From NCBI RefSeq assembly GCF_900104255.1, contig NZ_FNKZ01000001.1, positions 1,518,001 through 1,582,000 on the forward strand: a stretch of DNA of 64,000 nt, read 5' to 3'. Numbering within the stretch: the stretch's first letter is position 1; each line of letters starts with the position of its first letter. A program made the translations under genes and the position numbers. This document shows, piece by piece, positions 42,043 to 50,541 of this stretch. The notes below the pieces were generated by a model. The model searched no databases. It saw nothing but the letters and a program-made list of their open reading frames with translations, and had not been told where the DNA came from. The DNA is from Pseudoxanthomonas sp. CF385. GTDB taxonomy: Bacteria > Pseudomonadota > Gammaproteobacteria > Xanthomonadales > Xanthomonadaceae.

Positions 42043-42411
42043 ATGAACTACGATCGACGTCAACGCAAACCCTCGTTCCTCGCGCTGGGCGGCGGCCTGC
42101 TCGCTGCAGGCGCCGTGGGCCTGTCCGCCTATGCCTCGCACGGGATCGCGCTCGCCCAGGCCCAATCGCACGTGCAGATGGCGGCCCTGTTCGCGTTCGG
42201 TCATGGCCTCGCGCTGGCCGCGCTGTCCCCCGGCACTACCCGACGCATGGGCAAGCTGGCGCTCGGCCTGCTGTTGCTGGGCACGCTGCTGTTCTCCGGC
42301 AGCCTCGTGGGGGGCGCGCTCGCCGGTCTGCCGACACGACTCGCGCCCGCGGGCGGCATCACCCTGATGCTGGGGTGGGTGCTGTGGGCCGTGGACGCGG
42401 TGCGTCGCTGA
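42043..42411 (+). CDS. DUF423 membrane protein
   Basis: A 122-residue protein of the DUF423/YgdD family. It has four hydrophobic segments: LALGGGLLAAGAVGLSAYASHG, QMAALFAFGHGLALAAL, KLALGLLLLGTLLFSGSLVGG and RLAPAGGITLMLGWVLWAVDAV. The LFSGS and APAGG motifs are family hallmarks. The family is widespread and of unknown function. It starts just 5 bp upstream of the glycosylase gene stop-start region and is probably cotranscribed with it. Confidence 0.9.
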   Translation: MNYDRRQRKPSFLALGGGLLAAGAVGLSAYASHGIALAQAQSHVQMAALFAFGHGLALAALSPGTTRRMGKLALGLLLLGTLLFSGSLVGGALAGLPTRLAPAGGITLMLGWVLWAVDAVRR

Positions 42412-42415
42412 CACC

Positions 42416-43090
42416 ATGCCCCGGCACGCGCGCGGCTTCGACACCGAGCAGGCCTGGGACCACCTGGCGCGACGCGACCGCAAGCTCGGCACCTGGATGA
42501 AGCGGATCGGTTACATCGAGCCGCAACCGACGTGGCGCAAGCCATTCGATCCCGTGGACGCGCTGGCACGCGCCATCCTCTACCAGCAGCTCAGCGGCAA
42601 GGCCGCCGGCACCATCGTCGGACGCGTGGAAAGCGCGATCGGCAGCACGCGCCTGCATTTCGACACGTTGGGCCGCATCGACGACACGGGGCTGCGCGCC
42701 TGTGGCGTGTCCGGCAACAAGACCCTCGCGCTGCGCGACCTGGCTGCGCGCGAACAACGGGGCGAGATCCCGACCCTGCGGCAGATGTCGGTGATGAGCG
42801 AGGACGATATCGTCGCTGCGCTCGTGCCCATTCGCGGCATCGGCCGCTGGACGGTGGAGATGATGCTGATGTTCCGCCTCGGCCGTCCCGACGTGCTGCC
42901 GATCGACGACCTGGGCGTGCGCAAGGGCGCCCAGTTCGTCGACAAGCAGGACGTCATGCCGACGCCGAAGGAGCTGCTCGCACGCGGCGAGAAGTGGGGC
43001 CCTTACCGCACCTATGCGGCGCAGTACCTGTGGCGGATCGCGGATTTCGGTACCGAGGCCAAGACGGCGACGAAGCGGTCGCAGGACTAG
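42416..43090 (+). CDS. HhH-GPD DNA glycosylase (AlkA-like, 3-methyladenine)
   Basis: A 224-residue base-excision repair enzyme. The helix-hairpin-helix is ALVPIRGIGRWTVEMMLMF and the catalytic Asp is in VLPIDDLGVRKGAQ. The upstream helical part (ALARAILYQQLSGKAAGTIV) is the usual AlkA/MAG core. It lacks the extra N-terminal domain of E. coli AlkA, as in MagI or Mag1-type short versions. It probably removes alkylated bases such as 3-methyladenine. It starts 5 bp after the DUF423 stop. Confidence 0.92.
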   Translation: MPRHARGFDTEQAWDHLARRDRKLGTWMKRIGYIEPQPTWRKPFDPVDALARAILYQQLSGKAAGTIVGRVESAIGSTRLHFDTLGRIDDTGLRACGVSGNKTLALRDLAAREQRGEIPTLRQMSVMSEDDIVAALVPIRGIGRWTVEMMLMFRLGRPDVLPIDDLGVRKGAQFVDKQDVMPTPKELLARGEKWGPYRTYAAQYLWRIADFGTEAKTATKRSQD

Positions 43091-43105
43091 GTTCGGAAGC
43101 CGGCG

Positions 43106-43828
43106 TCAGCCCGCGAGCGCCTGCAGGCGCTCGGTCTGGCGTTGCCACTGCATGCGGTGCACGCGCGTGATGATCAGCAAGAGGACGAGGCACAGAGGCA
43201 CATTGATCGCATCGCACGTGATGGAGGCGAGCGCAGCGTCCATTTCCGCCTCCGGCGTGTTGGCCCTCATGGAATTCCGGCCCGCGAAGTTGCTCGTGAT
43301 GCTGAAGGCCAACCAAAGGAACCACCAGAGTGGAAGCCAGCCGGGAACCTCGGCGTCGTCGACCTTCTCCGGACGAGCACTGGCGCGCCAGATCTCCTTC
43401 ATGGCCTGGTAGGGCTTCCATAAATTGGCGATGGGAAGGAAGTACCAGCCGACCGACCAGCCCGGTGTGAAATCCAGCTGCCGTGCACCCGCGAAGACGC
43501 GTCCGTTCCATGCCGCGCGATAGATCCACATGCCGATGAACACGAACGACGCCATCATGGTCACGAACTGCAGGAGCGTGGCCGCGAGGAACGTCAGGCC
43601 CGATTCCGCGTATACGTCGTCGACTGTCCAGCCATTGGCCGCAGCTTCCTCGAACAACGAATACTGTCGCGCCATCACGGCGATCATCAGCAGCGAAACC
43701 AGGGCACCGGCGACCAGGCAAGCGCGGCAGACCCAGGTCAGCCAGGTGGGATCCTTGAAGTGCCACGTCGTGTGCGTGGCAGGCGCAGCGATGACGTCCG
43801 CCGCGGGCGTTTGGTACGGATTCTCCAT
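43106..43828 (-). CDS. DUF4328 membrane protein
   Basis: A 240-residue membrane protein. The DUF4328 signature is GWSVGWYFLPIANLWKPYQAMKEIW split as FLPIANLWKPYQAMKEIW, with further TM segments CRACLVAGALVSLLMIAVMA, FLAATLLQFVTMMASFVFIG, GWLPLWWFLWLAFSI and INVPLCLVLLLIITRV. It starts with MENPYQTP. DUF4328 proteins are of unknown function, often with GAF/zinc-ribbon neighbours. It converges with the glycosylase gene. Confidence 0.88.
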   Translation of the reverse strand: MENPYQTPAADVIAAPATHTTWHFKDPTWLTWVCRACLVAGALVSLLMIAVMARQYSLFEEAAANGWTVDDVYAESGLTFLAATLLQFVTMMASFVFIGMWIYRAAWNGRVFAGARQLDFTPGWSVGWYFLPIANLWKPYQAMKEIWRASARPEKVDDAEVPGWLPLWWFLWLAFSITSNFAGRNSMRANTPEAEMDAALASITCDAINVPLCLVLLLIITRVHRMQWQRQTERLQALAG

Positions 43829-43863
43829 GCGATCCCCCTGGTGGCCGGCGTCCGGCCTTGGCT

Positions 43864-44700
43864 TCAGCGGTCCCCACCGCTGTCATGGCCCAGATAGTAC
43901 CAATGCCACGGTTCGTACACGATGCCGTGCGGATTGTCGCGCGGGTAACTCATGACGAAGCCGAACCCACCGGCATGGAGGGTGAGCCACGCAAAGGCGG
44001 GTGTGCGCTCGAAGGATTCCTCGGCCGGCGGTTCGCCCGGCGTGCCGATGTCGAGCGCGCGGCCGCTGTGGTGTTCGCTGTAGCCGGGCGCCGCGTTGAC
44101 GGTCAGGATCTGCTCGACGGTCTGTCCGCGCTCCAGTTTGCGTTCGAAGATACCGAGTTGGTAATCGTGGCTGCGATAGCCGGAGATGGCCTCGAGCACG
44201 ATCCCATCACGCGCAGCGGCCGCGCGCAGTGCCTGCCATCCGCGCGCCGCGGAACGCGTCAGCCAGAGCGGGCGGCGATAGCGGTCACGACCGGCGAAGG
44301 CGAGGGAAGCGGGCTCGGCGACCAGCGCCAGGCCCGTGCGCGTGCCATACGCGTCATCGAGCCCCAGCGCATGCAGGCGTTCCTGCAGCGCGTGCAAGGG
44401 CAGCAGGCCCTGGGTGTCGGCGTCGAATCCGCGCGCGGCGGCCTCGAACCGCTCCAGGGCGTCCCATGCTTCATCCAGACCGGGTTCGCGGGGCAGGCCC
44501 GTCACCAACGGGTGCACACCACGCGCAGACACCGCCGCGAGGTATCGGCCATCGGCCTTGCGGCGCAGGACCGTGTGCGCGCCGGCCAGCACGCGCGCAT
44601 CCGCATTGCTGCGCACGCGCAAGGTGTCGGCCGGCCACAGCTCGATCTGCGCGGTGTTGAGCAGGACGGATTTCAGCGGCTGGGCAGGCAGGCGGGGCAT
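43864..44700 (-). CDS. VanY/LAS-type D-alanyl-D-alanine carboxypeptidase
   Basis: A 278-residue peptidase. The LAS zinc site is APGYSEHHSGRALDIG (the SxHxxGxAxD motif) and EPWHWYYLG (ExWH). SGYRSHDYQLGIFERKLERG is the substrate-side signature. No signal peptide or TM is obvious, so it may be cytosolic or exported in another way. The N-terminal half (FELW AADTLRVRSNADARVLAG, DAWDALERFEAAARGF) is not known. It ends the SPFH operon, 10 bp after the PH-like gene. Role: probably trimming of peptidoglycan peptides or free muropeptides. Confidence 0.87.
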   Translation of the reverse strand: MPRLPAQPLKSVLLNTAQIELWPADTLRVRSNADARVLAGAHTVLRRKADGRYLAAVSARGVHPLVTGLPREPGLDEAWDALERFEAAARGFDADTQGLLPLHALQERLHALGLDDAYGTRTGLALVAEPASLAFAGRDRYRRPLWLTRSAARGWQALRAAAARDGIVLEAISGYRSHDYQLGIFERKLERGQTVEQILTVNAAPGYSEHHSGRALDIGTPGEPPAEESFERTPAFAWLTLHAGGFGFVMSYPRDNPHGIVYEPWHWYYLGHDSGGDR

Positions 44701-44709
44701 GCCCGCAGC

Positions 44710-45255
44710 TTAGCGACGCGGCGTGGGCGCCGCCAGTTCGCGCAGGCGGGCCAGCAGGTCGGCCGGGCGTGCCGGGCTGACCAGTACCAGGCTGCCGTCG
44801 CGCAACGGCAGCGTCAGCACGCGTGTGCGATCGGTGACCAGGCAGAACGCCTTCCCGAGGTTGCGCAGGCGGAAATGCCCGGCCTTGAAGCCCGGCAGGC
44901 TGAAGCCGTTGGTCTTCAGCATCGGCGAGAGCTCGGTGTGCTCCTCCAGGCTCACCACGCGGGCCTTGTCCAGGTCGATGGACTCCACCGCGAGCTTCTT
45001 CGTGTAGAACGTGGCGCGCACCTGCAGCTCGCGATTGTCCAGCACGATCGCGCGTCGCCGCAGCGCGAGCGCGAGGACTGCGCCGACGAGCAGGACGAAC
45101 GGCACCGTCGACCAGGCCGCGAGCGATGGCGGCGTCTTCGATGCCGTCGTCATCGCGGCGACGATGGCGACGATGGCGAGCACCAGCGGCAGCAACAGCC
45201 ACCAACCGACGTGGGCGGGTGGCGGGGCGACGGGGAAGTCCTGCGGGTGGTGCAT
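44710..45255 (-). CDS. two-TM protein with bacterial PH-like domain
   Basis: A 181-residue protein. Two membrane segments (HVGWWLLLPLVLAIVAIVAAM and LAAWSTVPFVLLVGAVLALAL) precede a beta-rich PH-like domain (RRAIVLDNRELQVRATFYTK to LPLRDGSLVLVSPARPADLL) that resembles bPH/YdbS-like proteins. It is 23 bp downstream of the DUF4177 gene and part of the SPFH operon. It is probably peripheral on the cytoplasmic face of the inner membrane. Family assignment by eye; the PH domain binds membranes or partners, unknown which. Confidence 0.75.
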   Translation of the reverse strand: MHHPQDFPVAPPPAHVGWWLLLPLVLAIVAIVAAMTTASKTPPSLAAWSTVPFVLLVGAVLALALRRRAIVLDNRELQVRATFYTKKLAVESIDLDKARVVSLEEHTELSPMLKTNGFSLPGFKAGHFRLRNLGKAFCLVTDRTRVLTLPLRDGSLVLVSPARPADLLARLRELAAPTPRR

Positions 45256-45277
45256 GCGGCGGCTCCGTGCGGAAGGG

Positions 45278-45457
45278 TCAGGCGGGCTTCTTGAAGAACA
45301 GGCGCACCGAGACTTCGTGTTCGATGAAGAGCGTGCTGACCAGCTCCCATCCCTGTGCGCTCATCTTGTCCAGTTCCTGCTGGATGCGATCGGTGAGCTT
45401 GCCCGCGAACATCTTGTACGGGACTTCGATGACCTTGTGGTTCCATCGGTGGTTCAT
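45278..45457 (-). CDS. DUF4177-like small protein
   Basis: A 59-residue frame found by reading the minus strand: [20 protein letters not shown] at the start, then an amphipathic helix ([19 protein letters not shown]), and a beta strand ending RLFFKKPA. The pattern, with a GWELV after a helix, is the DUF4177 signature. Its ATG overlaps the stop of the ribbon-helix-helix gene (ATGA), so translation is coupled. Function is unknown for the family. Confidence 0.87.
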   Translation of the reverse strand: MNHRWNHKVIEVPYKMFAGKLTDRIQQELDKMSAQGWELVSTLFIEHEVSVRLFFKKPA

Positions 45458-45654
45458 GGCGAATCCTTCTTGTTGTCGTCCGGGTTGGAGCCGCTCTTCG
45501 GCAGCCGTCCCGCCTTGCGTAGCGCGTCGCGCAGCACGTACTCGATCTGCGCGTTGAGCGAGCGCAGCTCGTCGTCGGCCCAGCGCTGCGCTGCGGTCAG
45601 CACGTCGGCGCTGATGCGCAGCGGATAGGCCTTCTTGTCCTGCTTTTCGCTCAC
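45454..45654 (-). CDS. Arc-type ribbon-helix-helix protein
   Basis: A 66-residue protein with GTG start at 45654. The first strand [20 protein letters not shown] and helix [20 protein letters not shown] match the RHH fold of Arc/MetJ-type DNA-binding dimers; Ser/Asn residues on the strand would touch DNA bases. Both ends are coupled: GTG overlaps the stop of the 91-residue membrane gene and the stop overlaps the DUF4177 start. It is the only DNA-binding protein in the SPFH operon and the natural candidate to bind the palindrome in its promoter. Confidence 0.85.
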   Translation of the reverse strand: MSEKQDKKAYPLRISADVLTAAQRWADDELRSLNAQIEYVLRDALRKAGRLPKSGSNPDDNKKDSP

Positions 45655-45926
45655 CGGCGCTTCCCGTGGCGGCGCAGCTGCAGCACCATCGAGACGATCA
45701 GCGCGTTGACCAGCACCACCATCGCGATCACGGCGCCCCGTGCCATGCGGTCGTCGTCGCCCGCCCAGTACAGACCGACCGCGCCGGCCTGGATGGCCAG
45801 GCCGATCAGCACCCAGTGCAGGGCCATGCCCCGGGAACGCGGGTCGCGTGCCCGGCTCACCCACGCGCCGATGAGCAGCGCGGGCAGGCCGGAGAGCGCG
45901 AGGATGAGCGGTGCGAGCGCGTGCAT
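45651..45926 (-). CDS. small three-TM membrane protein
   Basis: A 91-residue protein with three predicted membrane helices: [41 protein letters not shown] and [20 protein letters not shown]. It starts 13 bp after the SPFH stop and its own stop overlaps the RHH start (GTGA). No family was recognised. Tight spacing suggests it forms part of the SPFH membrane assembly. Confidence 0.78.
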   Translation of the reverse strand: MHALAPLILALSGLPALLIGAWVSRARDPRSRGMALHWVLIGLAIQAGAVGLYWAGDDDRMARGAVIAMVVLVNALIVSMVLQLRRHGKRR

Positions 45927-45939
45927 GGCGTGGCGCCGG

Positions 45940-46803
45940 TCAGTAGATCGAGCCGGTGTTGACGATCGGCTGGGTGCCGCGTTCGCCGCAGAGCACGACC
46001 AGCAGGTTGCTGACCATCTGCGCCTTGCGTTCTTCGTCCAGCTTGACGACGTCGTTCTTCTGCAGCTCGGCCAGGGCCATTTCGACCATGCCCACCGCGC
46101 CGGCGACGATCCGCGTGCGCGCGGCGATCACCGCATTGGCCTGCTGGCGCTGCAGCATGGCCTGGGCGATCTCGGGCGCGTAGGCCAGATGGCTGATGCG
46201 CGCTTCGATCACGTCCACGCCCGCCTTGCCCAGGCGCTCGGCGATCTGCTCCTGCAGGTGCTGCGAGATCTCCTGCGGATGGCTGCGCAGCGCGATCTGG
46301 CCTTCCTCGTGCTGGTCGTACGGGTAGCTGGACGCCATCGCACGCAACGCGGATTCGGACTGGATGTGCACGAAGCTCTCGTAGTCGTCGACGTTGAACA
46401 CGGCTTCGGCCGAATCGACGACCTGCCAGACGATGACCGCGGCGATCTCGATCGGGCTGCCGTCCAGCTCGTTGACCTTCAGCCGGCTGCTTTCGAAGTT
46501 GCGGATGCGCAGCGAGATCTTGCGCTTGCTGAAGAAGGGGTTGTTCCAGCGCAAGCCGTTGTCCTTCACCGTACCGACGTACTTGCCGAACAGGCTGAGC
46601 ACGGCGGACTGGTTGGGCTCGAGCTTGTAGAGGCCGGCCATCAGGAACATGACGACGAAGCCCAGCACGACGGCCACCACCATGTAGGCGGGCTGCTTGT
46701 CGGCGGCGCCCGCGATGAACAACGCAATGACCCCCAGGCCCAGCACCAGCAGGCCGAGCAGGGTCGGGATTCCGGGCAGCGACGACGTGGCGTTCTCTTT
46801 CAT
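45940..46803 (-). CDS. SPFH/Band 7 domain membrane protein
   Basis: A 287-residue protein. Two N-terminal membrane segments ([17 protein letters not shown] and [20 protein letters not shown]) precede the SPFH domain ([60 protein letters not shown]). The C-terminal segment ([20 protein letters not shown]) is the coiled coil seen in stomatin/prohibitin relatives. SPFH proteins form large ring-like scaffolds in membranes and often guard proteases. It heads the operon after a 40-codon small ORF. In this operon it is probably the structural hub. Confidence 0.92.
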   Translation of the reverse strand: MKENATSSLPGIPTLLGLLVLGLGVIALFIAGAADKQPAYMVVAVVLGFVVMFLMAGLYKLEPNQSAVLSLFGKYVGTVKDNGLRWNNPFFSKRKISLRIRNFESSRLKVNELDGSPIEIAAVIVWQVVDSAEAVFNVDDYESFVHIQSESALRAMASSYPYDQHEEGQIALRSHPQEISQHLQEQIAERLGKAGVDVIEARISHLAYAPEIAQAMLQRQQANAVIAARTRIVAGAVGMVEMALAELQKNDVVKLDEERKAQMVSNLLVVLCGERGTQPIVNTGSIY

Positions 46804-46824
46804 GGTCTTGGTCTCAGGACGGGA

Positions 46825-46947
46825 TCACAGCAGCGACAGGCCGGCACCCAGCGCGAGCAGGGCGACGGAGAGAAGGAGCAGGCCGGGGACGACCCTGTGC
46901 GCCTGGGAAGGCCAGCGGCGCTGGATCTGGTGGATCACATGGAGCAT
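46825..46947 (-). CDS. 40-residue single-TM small protein
   Basis: A short frame from ATG at 46947 to TGA at 46827-46825. It encodes a basic N-terminus ([19 protein letters not shown]) and a hydrophobic helix ([21 protein letters not shown]). It lies between the operator-promoter and the SPFH start, so it is the first translated frame of the operon, with GGGGACC upstream as a weak ribosome-binding site. Small TM proteins with SPFH partners are plausible, but no homologue is recognised. Confidence 0.6.
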   Translation of the reverse strand: MLHVIHQIQRRWPSQAHRVVPGLLLLSVALLALGAGLSLL

Positions 46948-46975
46948 GGTCGGTCCCCGGTCATTGATGGATTAA

Positions 46976-47003
46976 AAGATATCAATTTGATATCAGATGT
47001 CAA
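46976..47003 (-). promoter_or_regulatory. sigma70 promoter with a palindromic operator
   Basis: On the minus strand -35 TTGACA (47003-46998) and -10 TATCTT (46981-46976) are separated by 16 nt. A perfect 17-bp palindrome GATATCAAATTGATATC lies over 46978-46994, so it covers nearly all of the spacer and half of the -10. A repressor bound there would block the promoter. The region is strikingly AT-rich for this genome. It drives the small ORF-SPFH operon. Confidence 0.72.
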
Positions 47004-47070
47004 CAGCCCCGTGGCCGCCGTCCGTCGGGCCGACCGGTACACTGGCGCCCCCTTTCCAGGATCGTCCCCC

Positions 47071-48255
47071 ATGACCACGCTCGGCACCCCGTTGTCCCCC
47101 TACGCCACCCGTGTCCTGCTGTTGGGGTCGGGTGAGCTGGGCAAGGAGGTGGCCATCGAGCTGCAGCGGCTGGGGGTGGAAGTGATCGCGGCCGATCGCT
47201 ATGCCGATGCGCCGGCGATGCAGGTGGCGCATCGCGCGCACGTGCTGGACATGCTGGACCCGGCCGCGGTACGCGCCCTGATCGCGCAGGAACAACCGCA
47301 CCTGGTGGTGCCGGAAATCGAGGCGATCCATACCGAGACGCTGGTGGCACTGGAAGCGGAGGGCGCCGCCCGGGTGATCCCGACGGCGCGCGCCGCGCGG
47401 CTGACGATGGACCGCGAGGGCATCCGCCGGCTCGCGGCCGAAACGCTGGCCCTGCCCACCTCGCCTTACCGCTTCGTCGATACCCACGAGGAATACCGCG
47501 ATGCGGTGCGCGAGATCGGCCTGCCGTGCGTGGTGAAGCCGGTGATGTCGTCGTCCGGCAAGGGCCAGAGCACGCTGCGTGCCGAAGCGGACATCGACCC
47601 GGCTTGGGAGTACGCGCAGACCGGCGGTCGGGCCGGCGCCGGCCGCTGCATCGTCGAGGGCTTCATCGACTTCGAATACGAGATCACCCTGCTGACCGTG
47701 CGCCACGCCGACGGCACCTCGTACTGCGAACCGATCGGCCACTGGCAGAAGGACGGCGACTACCGCGAGAGCTGGCAGCCGCAACCGATGTCACCGCGTG
47801 CCCTGGAGCGTGCGCAGCAGATCGCCAAGGCGGTGACCGACGATCTCGGTGGCTGGGGCTTGTTCGGCGTGGAGCTGTTCGTGAAGGGCGACGAGGTGTG
47901 GTTCAGCGAAGTCTCGCCGCGTCCGCACGACACCGGCCTGGTGACGCTGGTCTCGCAGGAACTTTCAGAATTCGCGCTGCATGCGCGCGCCATCCTCGGC
48001 CTGCCGATCCCGGTGATCCGCCAGAGCGGTCCGTCCGCGTCGTGCGCGATGCTGGCGCACGGAACCGGCGTGCCGGTGTTCGGCAATGTGGAAGGCGCGC
48101 TGGAAGAACCCGACACGGCGTTGCGCCTGTTCGGCAAACCGCGCGTGGAAGGCCACCGCCGCGTCGGCGTGACGCTGGCACGCGGCGAGGACGTGGACGT
48201 CGCCCGTTCCAAGGCCCGGGCCGCCGCCGCGGCCATCACCATCGAACTCAAGTGA
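47071..48255 (+). CDS. purT: formate-dependent phosphoribosylglycinamide formyltransferase (GAR transformylase 2)
   Basis: A 394-residue ATP-grasp enzyme of purine synthesis that makes formyl-GAR from GAR, formate and ATP. The N-terminus [20 protein letters not shown] is the ATP-grasp preATP fold; [20 protein letters not shown] and the ATP-binding [14 protein letters not shown] follow, and [19 protein letters not shown] is a PurT hallmark. It is a folate-independent alternative to PurN. It is divergent from the SPFH operon. TACACT-GGCGCC at 47038 may be the -10. Confidence 0.97.
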   Translation: MTTLGTPLSPYATRVLLLGSGELGKEVAIELQRLGVEVIAADRYADAPAMQVAHRAHVLDMLDPAAVRALIAQEQPHLVVPEIEAIHTETLVALEAEGAARVIPTARAARLTMDREGIRRLAAETLALPTSPYRFVDTHEEYRDAVREIGLPCVVKPVMSSSGKGQSTLRAEADIDPAWEYAQTGGRAGAGRCIVEGFIDFEYEITLLTVRHADGTSYCEPIGHWQKDGDYRESWQPQPMSPRALERAQQIAKAVTDDLGGWGLFGVELFVKGDEVWFSEVSPRPHDTGLVTLVSQELSEFALHARAILGLPIPVIRQSGPSASCAMLAHGTGVPVFGNVEGALEEPDTALRLFGKPRVEGHRRVGVTLARGEDVDVARSKARAAAAAITIELK

Positions 48256-48265
48256 GGCGCGCGCG

Positions 48266-48577
48266 ATGAACGGCCATGGCGGTTACGCGGTGTTCTTCTT
48301 CCCGCAGGCGCTGGAAGCGCTGGGCGAAGCGATCAAGCCCTATCTGACCAACCAGCCCGAAGGGCCGCATATCTTCTGCAGGGAGATCGACACCGGCGGC
48401 GCCTTCACCGAGATGACCCTGGTGGGCAAGGACGCCGAAGGCCACGACGTGCAGGTGGAACTGATGGTGCCCGGCAGCATGATCCGGATGATCGTGTCGG
48501 CGCAGAGCGAAGCGCTGTTCGGCTTCGGGCCGCGGCTGGCGACGCCGCCCGGAACATCGGCGCCGCCTACGGCGTAA
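48266..48577 (+). CDS. small unknown protein downstream of purT
   Basis: A 103-residue protein that starts 10 bp after purT and is probably cotranscribed. The sequence (YAVFFFPQALEALGEAIKPY, HIFCREIDTGGAFTEMTLVG, VELMVPGSMIRMIVSAQSEA) looks like a compact alpha/beta fold; the C-terminal 14 residues are Pro/Ala-rich. Its last 11 bp overlap the end of the convergent EEP gene. Family not recognised. Confidence 0.7.
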   Translation: MNGHGGYAVFFFPQALEALGEAIKPYLTNQPEGPHIFCREIDTGGAFTEMTLVGKDAEGHDVQVELMVPGSMIRMIVSAQSEALFGFGPRLATPPGTSAPPTA

Positions 48578-49769
48578 GGTCCACCCATACGAGGTGATGG
48601 TCGCTGCCGTCGGCGATGGCGGCGTCCGGATCGGCTTTCTTCGGCCAGTACACACCGCTGCCGACCAGGGCGAATCCGGTAGAGGGCAGCACGTAATCCA
48701 GCCGCATGGCGCCTGCGCGCGGACCGAAGTCGCCGGTCACGTGCGCCGGCGCACCGCGGCGCTGCAGGCCTTTCCCGGCGTAGGCGAGGGCGGTTTCCTC
48801 GCCGCCTTCGCTGCGCGGGGTGGCCATGCGCATCACGCGCGGGTGTTCGAGCAGTTCGAGGATGGCGTCGTGGTGGCCATCGCCGTCGACCGGATCGTTG
48901 TTGAGGTCGCCGGCGATGACGAAGCGCGCATCCGCCGCGAGGCCGCCGCAGCGCCCCTGGTCGTCGCACAGCCACGGCGTGTCGCCGGCCGAGAGGTATT
49001 CGCGCCACAGCCGGATCTCATCGGCATTGCGGTGTCCGTTGCGGTCTTCCGGACCGTCGAACACCGGCGGAGTGGGGTGAGACACGAGGAAATGCACGGT
49101 GCCCCGCGGTGTGCGTACCGGCACGTCCCAGTGCGACTTCGACGACAGGCGCAGCTGCGCCCACGTGGTGTCGGGGTAGAAACCGCGGCCCTTGGCCGGG
49201 TCGACGGGATTGGTCGCGTCCGGCAGCGTGCTCCAGCGCAGCAGCTGGAACGTGCGCACCTGCGCTTCGTCGATCGGGAACTTCGACAGCACCAGCATGC
49301 CGTACTGGCCGGGATGCAGACCGTAGCCCCACGCATCGTTGCCGCGGTCTCGGCCGGTGCCGCCGACAGTGCCGTTGCCGTCCAGGTCCAATCCGCTCGG
49401 TACGCCGGTATTGACCGGTGCCAGGTAACGGTACGGATAGCGGAGCGGCTCGCCGCCCGCGGGCTGGGCGACTTCGAGATAGCGCTGCTGGAACAGGTCC
49501 GCCGCGCGGTGCGCGTCGTCAAAATCGAATTCGTTCAGCAGCACCAGGTCCGGCCGCACCTTCTGCAGCACGGAGGCGATCTTGCGCGCATGCGCGCTGT
49601 CGCCCTGCAGTTCGCGGATCACGCCGCCGGCCTCGTCCGAATACAGCGAGGTGTTGTAGGTGGCCACGCGCAGCGAGCGACTTTCCGGCGCGGCGCCGTC
49701 GCGGTGCGGGGCGGCGCTGCAGGCGGCCAGGGCGAGGATCATCGGAAGCAGGGCGGCAAGGGTTCGCAT
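48567..49769 (-). CDS. endonuclease/exonuclease/phosphatase (EEP) family lipoprotein
   Basis: A 400-residue exported protein. The lipobox is ALAAC (Cys17), so it is a predicted periplasmic lipoprotein. EEP motifs are RVATYNTSLYS, VLLNEFDF (catalytic Glu), FVIAGDLNNDPVDG (Asp-Asn pair) and the C-terminal SDHHLVWVDL (His). These enzymes are metal-dependent phosphodiesterases acting on nucleic acids, phosphoinositides or sphingomyelin. The substrate is unknown. It overlaps the convergent small gene by 11 bp. Confidence 0.9.
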   Translation of the reverse strand: MRTLAALLPMILALAACSAAPHRDGAAPESRSLRVATYNTSLYSDEAGGVIRELQGDSAHARKIASVLQKVRPDLVLLNEFDFDDAHRAADLFQQRYLEVAQPAGGEPLRYPYRYLAPVNTGVPSGLDLDGNGTVGGTGRDRGNDAWGYGLHPGQYGMLVLSKFPIDEAQVRTFQLLRWSTLPDATNPVDPAKGRGFYPDTTWAQLRLSSKSHWDVPVRTPRGTVHFLVSHPTPPVFDGPEDRNGHRNADEIRLWREYLSAGDTPWLCDDQGRCGGLAADARFVIAGDLNNDPVDGDGHHDAILELLEHPRVMRMATPRSEGGEETALAYAGKGLQRRGAPAHVTGDFGPRAGAMRLDYVLPSTGFALVGSGVYWPKKADPDAAIADGSDHHLVWVDLTP

Positions 49770-49815
49770 GCGGCCATGATGCCACGCACGGATGACATCC
49801 TCGTGCCAGCGCCGC

Positions 49816-50541
49816 TCATTCGGCGCGGCGCCACTGGCGTCCGTCGAAGTGCTCCAGCGGCCGGAAGCGGCGCTTGTAGTCCATCTTGCGATGGCCATCG
49901 ATCCAGTAGCCGAGATAGAGGTGCGCATAGCCGTCGCGCTTCGCCCATTCGATCTGGCGGAGGATGGCGAGCGTGCCCAGGCCGCGTGCGTCCAGGTCCG
50001 GCTCGTAGAAGGTGTAGACGGCGGAGAGCGCGCCCGGGATGACGTCGGTGACCGCCACGGCGAGCAGGTGGCCGTCCTCGCGAAGTTCCACGAAACGGCC
50101 GCGCGACCAGCTGCCGACGAGGAACTGGTCGAACTCGGTCGCGCCGTGGTTGTCCATGCCGCCGAGGGGATGTCGCGCGGACAGGTAGCGTCGGTACAGC
50201 GCCAGGTGTTCCTCGCCGCGCAGCGCCGCGACGATGCGCGTCTCGACGCGTGCGTTGCGGGCCGCGCAACGGCGCTGGCTGCGGTCGGGGGCGAAATCCG
50301 CCACCGGGATGCGTACCGCCACGCACGCGCGGCACTGCCGGCAATGCGGGCGGTAGACGATGTCGCCGGAGCGGCGGAAGCCCCACGACAGGGCATCGGG
50401 ATACAGCTGCGGCAGGCGCGGATCGCGCGGGTCCAGCACCAGATCGCGCGCCACCCGATCGGGCCAGTAGCCGCATGGATGCTCGCCGGTGTGGAACAGC
50501 CGCAGATCGTCGATGGGGTGGGAGTTCTCGCCCATCGTCAT
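49816..50541 (-). CDS. bpt: aspartate/glutamate leucyltransferase (Bpt, N-end rule)
   Basis: A 241-residue aminoacyl-tRNA-protein transferase of the Ate/Bpt family. It adds Leu to N-terminal Asp or Glu for ClpS/ClpAP degradation. Signature parts are [35 protein letters not shown] (the Cys-rich element), [20 protein letters not shown] and [20 protein letters not shown]. The ATG at 50541 overlaps the PAP2 gene stop (ATGA) and is therefore preferred over the ATG at 50535. Translation is coupled to PAP2. Confidence 0.95.
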   Translation of the reverse strand: MTMGENSHPIDDLRLFHTGEHPCGYWPDRVARDLVLDPRDPRLPQLYPDALSWGFRRSGDIVYRPHCRQCRACVAVRIPVADFAPDRSQRRCAARNARVETRIVAALRGEEHLALYRRYLSARHPLGGMDNHGATEFDQFLVGSWSRGRFVELREDGHLLAVAVTDVIPGALSAVYTFYEPDLDARGLGTLAILRQIEWAKRDGYAHLYLGYWIDGHRKMDYKRRFRPLEHFDGRQWRRAE

